64,000 nt of DNA, taken from positions 124,001 through 188,000 of the forward strand of contig JAJVIN010000028.1 in NCBI GenBank assembly GCA_022071945.1, written 5' to 3'. Within the stretch, counting starts at the first letter, position 1; every line of letters starts with the position of its first letter. The notes below the pieces were generated by a model. It was not told where the DNA came from, searched no databases, and worked only from the letters and a program-made list of their open reading frames with translations. Source of the stretch: Thermoanaerobaculia bacterium (GTDB lineage: Bacteria; Acidobacteriota; Thermoanaerobaculia; UBA5066). Below are positions 33,997-42,096 of the stretch, in pieces. The position numbers were made by a program, and so were the translations under genes.

Positions 33997-35556
33997 ATGA
34001 GACAGATCCAGATCTACGACACGACCCTGCGCGACGGCACACAGAGGGAGGGGATTTCCCTTTCCTGTGACGACAAGCTCCGCATCGCCCGGCGGCTCGA
34101 CGAGCTGGGCGTCACCTTCATCGAGGGCGGCTGGCCGGGCTCCAACCCGAAAGACGTCGAGTTCTTCGCCCGGGCGCGGGATATCCAGTGGAAAAACGCC
34201 CTCGTCACCTCGTTCGGCGCCACGTGCCGGGTCGGGGGCGGGCCAGAGGGAGACAGCAACATCAAGGCCCTCCTCGACGCCCACACGCCTGCCTGCACCG
34301 TCGTCGGCAAGACATGGACTCTCCACGTCACCGACGTCCTGCGGACGACACTCGAGGACAACCTCCGGATCATCCAGGAGAGCATCGCCTACCTCAGGGC
34401 ACAGGGACGCAGGGTCATCTACGACGCGGAGCATTTCTTCGACGGGTACCGCGCGGATCCCCAGTACGCGGTCGAGACGCTCCTGGCCGCAAAGCGCGGG
34501 GGCGCGGAGACTCTCGTCCTCTGCGACACCAACGGCGGATCCCTGCCCTGGCAGATCGCAGAGACCATCCGCGACGTGCGCGTCGCGGTGGACCACCCGT
34601 TCGGCCTCCACGCCCACAATGACGGGGAGTGCGCGGTTGCGAACTCCATCTCCGCCGTGAGGGAAGGTGCCGTGCAGGTGCAGGGCACGGTGAATGGCTA
34701 CGGCGAGCGCTGCGGCAACGCGAACCTCTGCTCGATCATCCCGAACCTCGAGTTGAAGCTCGGGATGAGGTGCCTGCCGGATGGGAACATCCGGTCGCTC
34801 TACGAGGTCTCGCACTTCGTGGCCGAGGTGGCGAACCTCGCGCCCGACGAGCATCTGGCCTATGTCGGCAAGTCGGCGTTCGCTCACAAGGGGGGGATCC
34901 ACGTCGCGGCCATGAGGCGGAACGAGACCTCCTACCAGCACGTCGACCCCGCCCTCGTCGGGAACAAGATGCGGGTCGTGGTGAGTGAACTCTCGGGCCG
35001 GGGGAACCTCCTCAGCAAGGCCGAGGAGTACGGCCTGAACACGGACGGCGGCGCTGACGTCGCGGAAGTGCTTTCGGCCATCAAGGAAATGGAAGCAAAG
35101 GGCTTCTCGTTCGAGGCCGCCGAGGCCTCCGTCACGATGCTGATGAAGCGGCAGTTGCCGGGATACCTTCCTCCGTTCGAACTCATCGACTTCGTCGCCA
35201 ACGTCGAGCACCGGACCGGCCGCGGCATCTTCGCGGAGGCGATGGTGAAGGTGCGCGTCAAGGACGAGGTCCTGCACACGGCCGCCGAGGGGGACGGACC
35301 CGTCAACGCGCTCGACCTCGCTCTCAGGAAGGCGCTCGTGCCGCACTATCCCGAGGTCGAAGAGTTCCAGTTGGTGGACTACAAGGTCCGAATCCTCGAC
35401 GGCACCGACGGCACGGCCGCGGTCACGAGGGTCTTGATCGACACGCAAAAGGGCGTGACGCGCTGGAGCACCGTCGGCGCGAGCACCAATATCATCGAGG
35501 CGAGCTGGCGGGCACTCGTGGATGCCTACGAGTACGGCCTGACCGCCGGGATCTGA
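33997..35556 (+). CDS. cimA: (R)-citramalate synthase
   Basis: 519 residues, the usual CimA length. The HMGL-like TIM barrel opens with YDTTLRDGTQREGISLS and the CimA-type IEGGWPGSNPKDVEFF. Metal ligands are in LHAHNDGECAVANS, and GYGERCGNANL and KGGIHVAAMRRN follow. A C-terminal LeuA-type allosteric domain (about 390-519) is present and probably gives isoleucine feedback. The enzyme condenses pyruvate and acetyl-CoA to citramalate. LeuCD and LeuB then give 2-oxobutyrate, the isoleucine precursor, so this operon encodes the threonine-independent route. No leuA lies in the window. Confidence 0.95.
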   Translation: MRQIQIYDTTLRDGTQREGISLSCDDKLRIARRLDELGVTFIEGGWPGSNPKDVEFFARARDIQWKNALVTSFGATCRVGGGPEGDSNIKALLDAHTPACTVVGKTWTLHVTDVLRTTLEDNLRIIQESIAYLRAQGRRVIYDAEHFFDGYRADPQYAVETLLAAKRGGAETLVLCDTNGGSLPWQIAETIRDVRVAVDHPFGLHAHNDGECAVANSISAVREGAVQVQGTVNGYGERCGNANLCSIIPNLELKLGMRCLPDGNIRSLYEVSHFVAEVANLAPDEHLAYVGKSAFAHKGGIHVAAMRRNETSYQHVDPALVGNKMRVVVSELSGRGNLLSKAEEYGLNTDGGADVAEVLSAIKEMEAKGFSFEAAEASVTMLMKRQLPGYLPPFELIDFVANVEHRTGRGIFAEAMVKVRVKDEVLHTAAEGDGPVNALDLALRKALVPHYPEVEEFQLVDYKVRILDGTDGTAAVTRVLIDTQKGVTRWSTVGASTNIIEASWRALVDAYEYGLTAGI

Positions 35557-35582
35557 GAAGAACCTGAGAAGGGAGCCTCTCC

Positions 35583-36641
35583 ATGCAAGCGAAGATCGTG
35601 GTCCTGCCCGGTGATGGGATCGGCCCGGAAGTGACGGCGGAAGCCCTTCGAGTCCTGAGTGCCGTCGCGAAAAAGGGCGGGCATTCGTTCGAGTTCAAAG
35701 AAGAGTTGATGGGCGGCTGTTCGATCGACCGCCGGGGCGTCGCCCTCACCGATGAGGCCCTGGCCGTCTGCAAGGCCTCGGATGCGGTTCTGCTGGGCGC
35801 CGTCGGGGGACCCAAGTGGGACGACCCCTCGGCGAAGGTCCGGCCGGAGCAAGGGCTTCTCGGGCTTCGAAAGGGACTGGGAGTCTTCGCGAACCTGCGT
35901 CCGGTGAAGGTGCACCCCGCTCTCGTCGACTCGTCGCCCCTCAAGCCGGAGAAGCTCGCGGGGGTCGACATCCTGGTGATCCGTGAGCTGACCGGCGGGC
36001 TCTACTTCGGGCAGCCGAAGGGGCGCGAGGTTCGCGACGGAATCGAGCGCGCGGTCGATACCCTCGAGTACCACGACTTCGAGGTGAGACGTGTGGTGGA
36101 GCTGGCGTTTCGCCTCGCGCGCGACCGGAAGAAGAAGGTGACATCGGTTGACAAGGCCAACGTTCTCGAATCGTCCCGGCTGTGGCGCTCGATCGCCACG
36201 GAGATCGGAAAGGCGAATCCCGACATCGCCCTCGATCACATGCTGGTCGACACGGCGTCGATGAGGCTCATCACGAGCCCCGCGAGCTTCGATGTCCTCG
36301 TGACCGAGAACATGTTCGGCGACATTCTGACGGACGAGGCGTCCGTGCTCGCGGGCTCGATGGGGATGCTGCCGTCGGCCTCGATCGGGGACGGCGGTCC
36401 CGGGCTGTACGAGCCGATTCACGGTTCCGCTCCGGACATCGCGGGGATGGGGATCGCGAACCCCGTCGGGACGATCCTGTCGTCCGCGATGCTGCTGCGC
36501 CACTCACTCGGCCTGCCGGCCGAGGCAGAGGCCATCGAGAGCGCCGTCCACGCGGCCATCACGGACGGCTGCCGGACGAAGGATCTTGGCGGTTCGCTCT
36601 CGACACCGGCGATGACGGACGAGATCCTGAAGAGGCTCTAG
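35583..36641 (+). CDS. leuB: 3-isopropylmalate dehydrogenase
   Basis: 352 residues. It starts [21 protein letters not shown]. The substrate-binding [16 protein letters not shown] and the dehydrogenase signature [25 protein letters not shown] are intact. It oxidises 3-isopropylmalate, and can oxidise 3-methylmalate in the citramalate route. The gene is 26 bases after cimA with GGGAG before its ATG, and is followed by a hairpin at 36641. Confidence 0.96.
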   Translation: MQAKIVVLPGDGIGPEVTAEALRVLSAVAKKGGHSFEFKEELMGGCSIDRRGVALTDEALAVCKASDAVLLGAVGGPKWDDPSAKVRPEQGLLGLRKGLGVFANLRPVKVHPALVDSSPLKPEKLAGVDILVIRELTGGLYFGQPKGREVRDGIERAVDTLEYHDFEVRRVVELAFRLARDRKKKVTSVDKANVLESSRLWRSIATEIGKANPDIALDHMLVDTASMRLITSPASFDVLVTENMFGDILTDEASVLAGSMGMLPSASIGDGGPGLYEPIHGSAPDIAGMGIANPVGTILSSAMLLRHSLGLPAEAEAIESAVHAAITDGCRTKDLGGSLSTPAMTDEILKRL

Positions 36642-36666
36642 GGGCGGAGCGGGCGCACCCCGCCCC
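36641..36666 (+). terminator. probable terminator of the leu/cim operon
   Basis: A 7-bp GC stem (GGGGCGG / CCGCCCC) begins at the last base of the leuB stop codon. It is followed only by TTGGGCTT, so it is a weak intrinsic terminator at best. Confidence 0.45.
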
Positions 36667-36771
36667 TTGGGCTTCCCGTCCTGAAAGGAAGGCGTCTGAG
36701 GCCGGGAGTGGATCTCGACGATTCCGCGGCCCTTCTCGATCTCCTCGACGAGCCAGAGGAGCCGCGCTGTC

Positions 36772-37176
36772 TCAGGCCGGCCGCTTTTCAGCCACCCTGG
36801 CATCGAACTTCGACCGGTCGACCATTCCTCGCACGTGCGTCCCCTCGCCGACGAGCTCCACGCCGTCGTGCGCGGTGATCGAAAAGGTCACCAGCCGGCC
36901 CTTGCATTCCGTGACCGTGGCTTTCGCGGTCACGTTGAATCCGATGGGAGTCGGGGCCAGGTGCTTGATCGCGACCTCGGCGCCCACCGAGACCCAGCCT
37001 TCAGGAAGATAGGGCTTCATGGCATTCGAGGCAGCCACTTCCATGACGTAGATCAGAAAAGGCGTGCCGAGCACCAGGGGCATGTCCGGGTGGAAGTGTC
37101 CAACCGTGTATTCACGAGAAACGATGAGGTTCTGGGTTCCTTCCGCGCCGATTGGGATCTCGATCTTGCTGCTCAC
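36772..37176 (-). CDS. thioesterase family (hotdog-fold) protein, FlK-like
   Basis: 134 residues from a GTG at 37176 (an in-frame TTG at 37203 adds nine unconserved residues). The sequence reads VSREYTVGHFHPDMPLVLGT, IYVMEVAASNAMKPYLPEGW, VGAEVAIKHLAPTPIG, ITAHDGVELVGEGTHVRG. This is the pattern of small hotdog thioesterases related to fluoroacetyl-CoA thioesterase FlK: a Thr/Glu/His set in the G-T, E-V-A-A and H-L positions. It presumably hydrolyses a short acyl-CoA; the substrate is unknown. Confidence 0.85.
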   Translation of the reverse strand: MSSKIEIPIGAEGTQNLIVSREYTVGHFHPDMPLVLGTPFLIYVMEVAASNAMKPYLPEGWVSVGAEVAIKHLAPTPIGFNVTAKATVTECKGRLVTFSITAHDGVELVGEGTHVRGMVDRSKFDARVAEKRPA

Positions 37177-37204
37177 GAGACGAGGATAGTCCCGGCAGGG
37201 CAAA

Positions 37205-37227
37205 GCCGGGGGACGTGCCCCCGGCTT
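37205..37227 (-). terminator. hairpin between the GGP-repeat gene and the thioesterase gene
   Basis: A 9-bp stem (AGCCGGGGG / CCCCCGGCT) with a 5-base loop lies just after the stop of the gene at 37253 in its reading direction. Only a short CTTTG follows on the minus strand, so termination is plausible but not certain. Confidence 0.45.
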
Positions 37228-37252
37228 GCCCGGCAGGGTTCTGATCGAGTTT

Positions 37253-37897
37253 CTAGGCGTCGAGCGCGAGGCTCCAGACCGTCTTGCCGGCCGCGTCGAT
37301 CAAGACGAGCGTCCGGGTGACGGTGGGCTGTGTCGCGGTGCCCGAAGCCGCCGTGACCTTGCGAATGACCGTCAGGATGCCGGTCGGGGCCGCGGTGAGC
37401 TCACCCGGCACGCCGTCGGGAGTCACGGTCCACGCCTGAGCCCCCGAGGCGAGATTCAGCGCGGTGATCTGGGCGGCAACCGCCGTCGTGCCCGCGCTGC
37501 CCGCGCCCTGGCCCTGTCCTCCGCCCGTGGCGACCACGACGAGGCTGCCCGAGAGAGCGATGTCGTGAATCGGCGCGGGGGCCGTCCACGTCCAGGCAAC
37601 TGTCCCGGCGGGGTTGACGGCCGTCAGCAGGAACGTCGGGGACGTGGTGGTCGACGCGGCGGGCTTCACCTGCACGAGAATCGCCTTGCCGTCGGAAGCC
37701 ACGAGGAGCTTGCCTCCCGGACCACCCGGGCCACCGGGCCCGCCCGGTCCACCCGGACCGCCGGGTCCCATGCCTTCCGGCGGAGCGCTGCCCTGGTTAC
37801 CGTTTCCGTTCCCGGAGCCTCCCCTCTGGGCGAGGGCGGTCGTCGAGAGAGCGACGAGGGTGATGGCGAGAGCGATGTAACGAGAAAGAGATTTCAT
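37253..37897 (-). CDS. secreted Gly/Pro-repeat protein with PQQ-propeller-like strands
   Basis: 214 residues from the ATG at 37897, which has GGAGG upstream; an in-frame extension is rejected because it hides the signal peptide. The signal peptide ends at ALAQRG. Residues about 37-60 are a collagen-like GPGGPGGPGG run. The rest has strands such as FLLTAVNPAGTVAWTWTAP, AQITALNLASGAQAWTVTP and LVLIDAAGKTVWSLAL, typical of PQQ-enzyme blades. It follows the FecR/regulator operon on the same strand and may belong to the same surface process. Confidence 0.75.
   Translation of the reverse strand: MKSLSRYIALAITLVALSTTALAQRGGSGNGNGNQGSAPPEGMGPGGPGGPGGPGGPGGPGGKLLVASDGKAILVQVKPAASTTTSPTFLLTAVNPAGTVAWTWTAPAPIHDIALSGSLVVVATGGGQGQGAGSAGTTAVAAQITALNLASGAQAWTVTPDGVPGELTAAPTGILTVIRKVTAASGTATQPTVTRTLVLIDAAGKTVWSLALDA
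37714..37770. repeat. GGP-coding tandem repeat
   Basis: About six imperfect 9-bp units encode (GPG/GGP)n. Slippage could vary the repeat number between strains. It forms a flexible, collagen-like linker after the signal peptide. Confidence 0.8.
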
Positions 37898-38062
37898 TCT
37901 GTCTTGCCTCCGTTCCGGGCCGCCTCTGGTGCCACCCGGCGCTCCCTGAGAAGTACAAGACCGGTGCCAGGCCTTCGGGCTGATTCCCGACCGGTTTCTG
38001 GGTCCTTTCGACCCAGTCACCCCGCACCGCGTGGGTCCGGCTGGGTCGTTCTGTCCGGGCGC

Positions 38063-38875
38063 CTACTCCGTACGTGGCTTCGAGGGTCCGCCCCCGGAGG
38101 GACCGCCTGGCGACTGGCCGCCAGGTCCCTGTCCGGGGCCTCCGGGAGGTCCCATGCCCGGACCCGTTCCACGGGAGGAGGGTCCGCCCCCGGGCTGATT
38201 GGGTCCGCCTTGCTGATTGGGTCCACCGGAACGTCCATCAGGCCCCGGAGGGGGGCCGGCTTCCCGCCTCCCCCAGGACTTCTCCGTCATGCCCCGTTCG
38301 CGCATGGGCTGCGGTCTGGGCGCCATCCGGGGGCCAAAGAAGCAGAACTCGTCCGCCTTCACCCGGGCGGGGCCAAGTCCTGGCGACGTCGGCAGGACCT
38401 CGACCGTACCCTCGAAGACCGCCAGCAGCGTTTCGCCATCGTCTCCGACCTCGAGTCCGTATCGCGTGCCGCGGACGGCCAGCATCGCTCCGGGTGCCGC
38501 GACCTTTCTCTCCACGGTCGCCCCACCCGTGAGGGCATCGAAAATCGCCTTCAGCTTTCCTTTCTCCAGAACCAGCAGGACGCCCGGTTCATCCCCCTGC
38601 AGCCGGACCCGCGTCGACGAGCTGATCTCGAAGCGCGAGCTCCGCTCGGGTACCGAGAGGACCGCCTTCGCCCAGAACCCCGTCCGGACGTGGTCCCCAC
38701 CTGCCGCGGTCTCCCCCGCCTCGACCCGCGCTTCTTTCTTCTCGTCGCCGCCCGGCGCTCTCATCACCTTGCTCTTCACTTCGTCGAACCGGTAGGTCAG
38801 GGGTTCGGGGTCGCCGGCCAGGGCGGCCGAACCCGTCGCGGCGGCCAGGATCACCAAGAGCGCTTGCCTGATCAT
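38063..38875 (-). CDS. FecR domain-containing secreted protein
   Basis: 270 residues with a signal peptide (ALLVILAAATGSAALAGD). Residues 25-165 match the FecR domain: DHVRTGFWAKAVLSVPERSS, FEISSSTRVRLQG, LVLEKGKLKAIFD, APGAMLAVRGTRYGLEV, VFEGTVEVL. The last 80 residues are a low-complexity Gly/Pro/Gln tail. The start overlaps the sigma-54 regulator stop by 4 bases (ATGA), so it is the third gene of a kinase-regulator-FecR operon. FecR domains sense or anchor in the periplasm; a role as the sensed partner of the CHASE2 kinase is inferred. Confidence 0.9.
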   Translation of the reverse strand: MIRQALLVILAAATGSAALAGDPEPLTYRFDEVKSKVMRAPGGDEKKEARVEAGETAAGGDHVRTGFWAKAVLSVPERSSRFEISSSTRVRLQGDEPGVLLVLEKGKLKAIFDALTGGATVERKVAAPGAMLAVRGTRYGLEVGDDGETLLAVFEGTVEVLPTSPGLGPARVKADEFCFFGPRMAPRPQPMRERGMTEKSWGRREAGPPPGPDGRSGGPNQQGGPNQPGGGPSSRGTGPGMGPPGGPGQGPGGQSPGGPSGGGPSKPRTE

Positions 38876-40254
38876 GATTCCTCTCCCTCGGTCTCATCCA
38901 AGGATGGTTCCTGAGCGCGATTCAACTTGCGAGCCAGGGTCTTCCGCTCGATGCCGAGAACTCGTGCCGCCTCGGACTTGTTCCCGCCGGCCCAATCCAG
39001 CACTGCCTGGACGTACCGGCGCTCCGCCTCGTCCAGCGGCAGCGGCTGCGCACCGGCTTGGAGCTCCATGGCGGGGAGACTCGGGACCGCGTGGAGGGCT
39101 CCCGCTTCGCTCTCGAGGATGCGTGACAGCTCCGCCGCGTCCGAGAGACCTCCCGAGTCGATCAGGAGCCTCCGGACCACGTGGGCGAGCTCCCGGACGT
39201 TCCCGGGCCAGAGATGGCTCGAAAGCCGGGCGAGCACGTCCGCCGAGACATCGCGGGACACCTCGAGCCCCAGATCGCGCTCGGCGGCCTTCCTCAAGTG
39301 AGAAACGAGAAGCGGAAGATCCGGGATCCGTTCCCGGAGCGGCGGAATCCGGATCTCGTAGCCGGCGAGCCGGAAGAAGAGGTCTTGCCGGAAGCGGCCG
39401 TCCCCCACCATGGCCCGAACGTCCCGGTGCGTCGCCGCGACCACCCGGACGTTGACGGGTTCGCCCTTCTCGGCTCCGAGAGGGGTGATGACTCCGTCTT
39501 CGAGGAACCTCAGGAGCTTGACCTGGAACATCGGCGAGATCTCGCCGATCTCGTCGAGAAAGACTGTCCCTGAATCCGCCTGCGAGAGGGCGCCTTTCCT
39601 GTCGCGGTGAGCGTCAGTGAACGCGCCCCGCCGGTGACCGAAGAGCTCCGACTCGATCAGCGTGTCGGGGATGGCCCCGCAGTGGACGGGAACGAACGGC
39701 CCCGCGGATCTCGCGCCGAACCGGTGCAGCGCGCGCGCGACGAGCTCCTTGCCCGTTCCGGTCTCTCCATGGATCAGGACCGGCACCTTCAGGGGGGCCA
39801 CTCGAGCCACGGCCTTGTAGACCGCGACGATCGCCGGATGCGACCCGACGATCATGGTCTCGGGACCTTCCTCTTCCGCCGCCCGCTTCGGAGGGTGTCC
39901 GGCAAGGGCCGAGCGGACCCTCTCGAGGAGGGTCGCGACATCGAACGGCTTGGCGAGGTAGTCGAAGGCCCCCGTCCTCGCGGCGATCGCCGCCGTTTCG
40001 ACCGTCCCGCGGGCCGTCATCAGGATCATCGGGGGCGGGTCGGAAAGCTGGCGCACCTCCGCGAGAAAGGAGACGCCGGTCTCCCCCGGCATGTAGATGT
40101 CGCTCACCACGAGATCGGGCCTCCCCGCCTCGAGAGAGCGCCGTGCCTCCGCGACGCCCGATGCCCGGACGACCGTGTGCCCGCTCTTGGTCAAGGCGAG
40201 CGCCACCATCTCCCGGATGGCCATGTCGTCATCGATCACGAGGATGCGCGCCAT
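38872..40254 (-). CDS. NtrC-type sigma-54 response regulator
   Basis: 460 residues. The receiver has the acidic pocket D8-D10, phospho-acceptor D52 (VVSDIYMPG) and K102. The AAA+ domain has Walker A GETGTGKE (163-170), the L1 loop GAFTDA (210-215) and Walker B VFLDEIGEI. A Fis-type helix-turn-helix lies at the end (NKSEAARVLGIERKTLARKL). The L1 loop is GAFTDA rather than the classical GAFTGA that touches sigma-54. It starts directly after the stop of the kinase gene at 40255 (no gap) and is almost certainly its partner. Confidence 0.95.
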   Translation of the reverse strand: MARILVIDDDMAIREMVALALTKSGHTVVRASGVAEARRSLEAGRPDLVVSDIYMPGETGVSFLAEVRQLSDPPPMILMTARGTVETAAIAARTGAFDYLAKPFDVATLLERVRSALAGHPPKRAAEEEGPETMIVGSHPAIVAVYKAVARVAPLKVPVLIHGETGTGKELVARALHRFGARSAGPFVPVHCGAIPDTLIESELFGHRRGAFTDAHRDRKGALSQADSGTVFLDEIGEISPMFQVKLLRFLEDGVITPLGAEKGEPVNVRVVAATHRDVRAMVGDGRFRQDLFFRLAGYEIRIPPLRERIPDLPLLVSHLRKAAERDLGLEVSRDVSADVLARLSSHLWPGNVRELAHVVRRLLIDSGGLSDAAELSRILESEAGALHAVPSLPAMELQAGAQPLPLDEAERRYVQAVLDWAGGNKSEAARVLGIERKTLARKLNRAQEPSLDETEGEES

Positions 40255-42036
40255 CTACTTCCTCTCGTGGCGAGCGCCCGAAGGAGAGAGCGGGAGAAAG
40301 ACACGAAACACGCTGCCACCCCCCGGATTCTCTTCCACATCGGCGCTCCCCCCGTGCCAGGCCGCTGCCTCGGACACGAGGGCGAGCCCGAGGCCCAGCC
40401 CGGGAACGGGGGAGACCGTCCCTCCCCTGGCGAAACGCCGGAAGATCCGGCCCCTCTCCTCCGGAGGGACTCCGGGCCCCGAATCCGCCACTTCCACCAC
40501 GGCGCGATCCGCGTCCACACGCAGCCGGATGCCGACGGGCGTTCCCTCCGGCGAGAATTTCAGGGCATTGCCGGCGAGATTGTCGAGAACCCGGCCGAGG
40601 AGTGCCGGGTCGCCTCGCACCTCCACCCGGGGAGCGACCGAGACGCGAAACTCCCGGTCCGACCCACTCCCGAGCACGGAGGCCCGTTCCTCGACGAGGT
40701 GCGAAAGATCCACCCGCTGGGAGTGTTCCGAGAAGTCGCGAAGTTTCATCCGCTCGAGATCGAGAAGAGCTTCGACCATGCCCGACAGCCTCGAGGTCTC
40801 GGCCACCACCATGCCGGCCACGCGGCGCCGCTCCTCTTCCGAGAGATCGAAGTCCGACAGGAGCTGGGCGAGCCCGCGAACGGAGGTCAGGGGCGTCCGG
40901 AGCTCGTGCGCGACGACACGCCTGACCTCCAGATCCTCCCGGCGTCCCTCCTCCAGCGTCTTTGCCAGGGCGGTCAGCTCGCGGACCCTCCGGGCGGCCT
41001 GAAGCGTCTCGCGGCGCTGCCGCGCGGCACCCGCCAGCGCGAGGCCGGCCGTCACGGCTGTGGAGCTCGCCGCCGTCGTCACGGCCGGGAGCTCGAGGTC
41101 ACTCACGAAGAGCAGGAGGATCCCCGCGACGAGGGGCAAGGGTGCCACGAGGAGACTGACGGGCCTGTTGCCGGCCGCCAGGGCGAGAAGGACGGTGACT
41201 CCCGCCAGAAGACCGGCGAAAAGAGGCGGGACCTGCCGGAGAAGGTCCCCCGTAATCGTCGCCTCGCACGCGGCGGCCTGGATCAGAACTCCGGGCTCCG
41301 GCGCACCGCCGGCGGAGACGGGCGAGACAAACCTGTCCCCGATTCCGGCCGCGGTCGCGCCGACAAAGACGACCCTTCCTGCGAGCCTGCCCGGTTCAAC
41401 CGGCCCGTCGAGAAGGCTCACCGCGCTCACTGACGGTGGACGCTGTGCCTGGAAGCCCGGCCGCAGTGTCGCGCCGACGGGAAGCGGGCGGTGGGGATCG
41501 GCAAGTCGCGCCCCCGCCATCGCCATCGCCGGAAGGGACCGGGAGGAGAGCTGCTTTGTCGCGAGGTATCGCCGCACGACTCCATCCCGGTCGGCCTCGA
41601 AACTGACGTGGGCGAGCGTGACCCCTCGCCGGAGCGCCTCCGCCGGAAGGAGCCAGCCCTCGCGATCGTCGATCCCCGTCGCGAGGACGGAGGGGCGTCT
41701 CGACAGGGCGGCGGAGAGGTCTCCGTCACCCTCTCGCGCTTCGGGCAACAAGAGATCGAGAACCACTCCCCTCGCGCCGCTCTCGTTCACGCGGTCGACC
41801 AGCCGCGACAGGAGTTCTCTCGACCACGGCCAGGCTCCCGCCCTTCGCAGGGATTCCTCATCGATGACGACGAGGGCGACGTTCCGCGCCGGATGCTTCG
41901 GCCGCCACCTCAGGACCGCATCCCGCACGAAGAGATCGACGGGAAAAAGGATCCGTGAGGCGGCGGTGACGGTCGCCAGGACGGCAGCCAGAAGAGCCGG
42001 CCCGAGCCTCAGCCGCGCCCGCAAGCCTCCGCCCAT
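40255..42036 (-). CDS. CHASE2-domain sensor histidine kinase
   Basis: 593 residues. One N-terminal transmembrane helix is followed by a CHASE2 extracellular domain (VALVVIDEESLRRAGAWPW, GVVLDLLLPEAR, GRVVFVGATAAGIGD) and then by three closely spaced transmembrane helices (about 270-335), the classical CHASE2 layout. A coiled-coil linker leads to HisKA (VVAHELRTPLTSVRGL) and HATPase (DNLAGNALKFS, VADSGPGVP, PGLGLGLALV). It is the first gene of the operon with the sigma-54 regulator and FecR protein. Confidence 0.95.
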   Translation of the reverse strand: MGGGLRARLRLGPALLAAVLATVTAASRILFPVDLFVRDAVLRWRPKHPARNVALVVIDEESLRRAGAWPWSRELLSRLVDRVNESGARGVVLDLLLPEAREGDGDLSAALSRRPSVLATGIDDREGWLLPAEALRRGVTLAHVSFEADRDGVVRRYLATKQLSSRSLPAMAMAGARLADPHRPLPVGATLRPGFQAQRPPSVSAVSLLDGPVEPGRLAGRVVFVGATAAGIGDRFVSPVSAGGAPEPGVLIQAAACEATITGDLLRQVPPLFAGLLAGVTVLLALAAGNRPVSLLVAPLPLVAGILLLFVSDLELPAVTTAASSTAVTAGLALAGAARQRRETLQAARRVRELTALAKTLEEGRREDLEVRRVVAHELRTPLTSVRGLAQLLSDFDLSEEERRRVAGMVVAETSRLSGMVEALLDLERMKLRDFSEHSQRVDLSHLVEERASVLGSGSDREFRVSVAPRVEVRGDPALLGRVLDNLAGNALKFSPEGTPVGIRLRVDADRAVVEVADSGPGVPPEERGRIFRRFARGGTVSPVPGLGLGLALVSEAAAWHGGSADVEENPGGGSVFRVFLPLSPSGARHERK

Positions 42037-42096
42037 TCCGAGGCGGAGGCTCGCCGTCGTCGGGAGCTCGGGCTCTGTGCTCAGGCGGGCCCTGAC

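Noticed and set aside
33892-35448. 518-codon open frame on the minus strand
   Set aside because: It is antisense to cimA, which has full family motifs.
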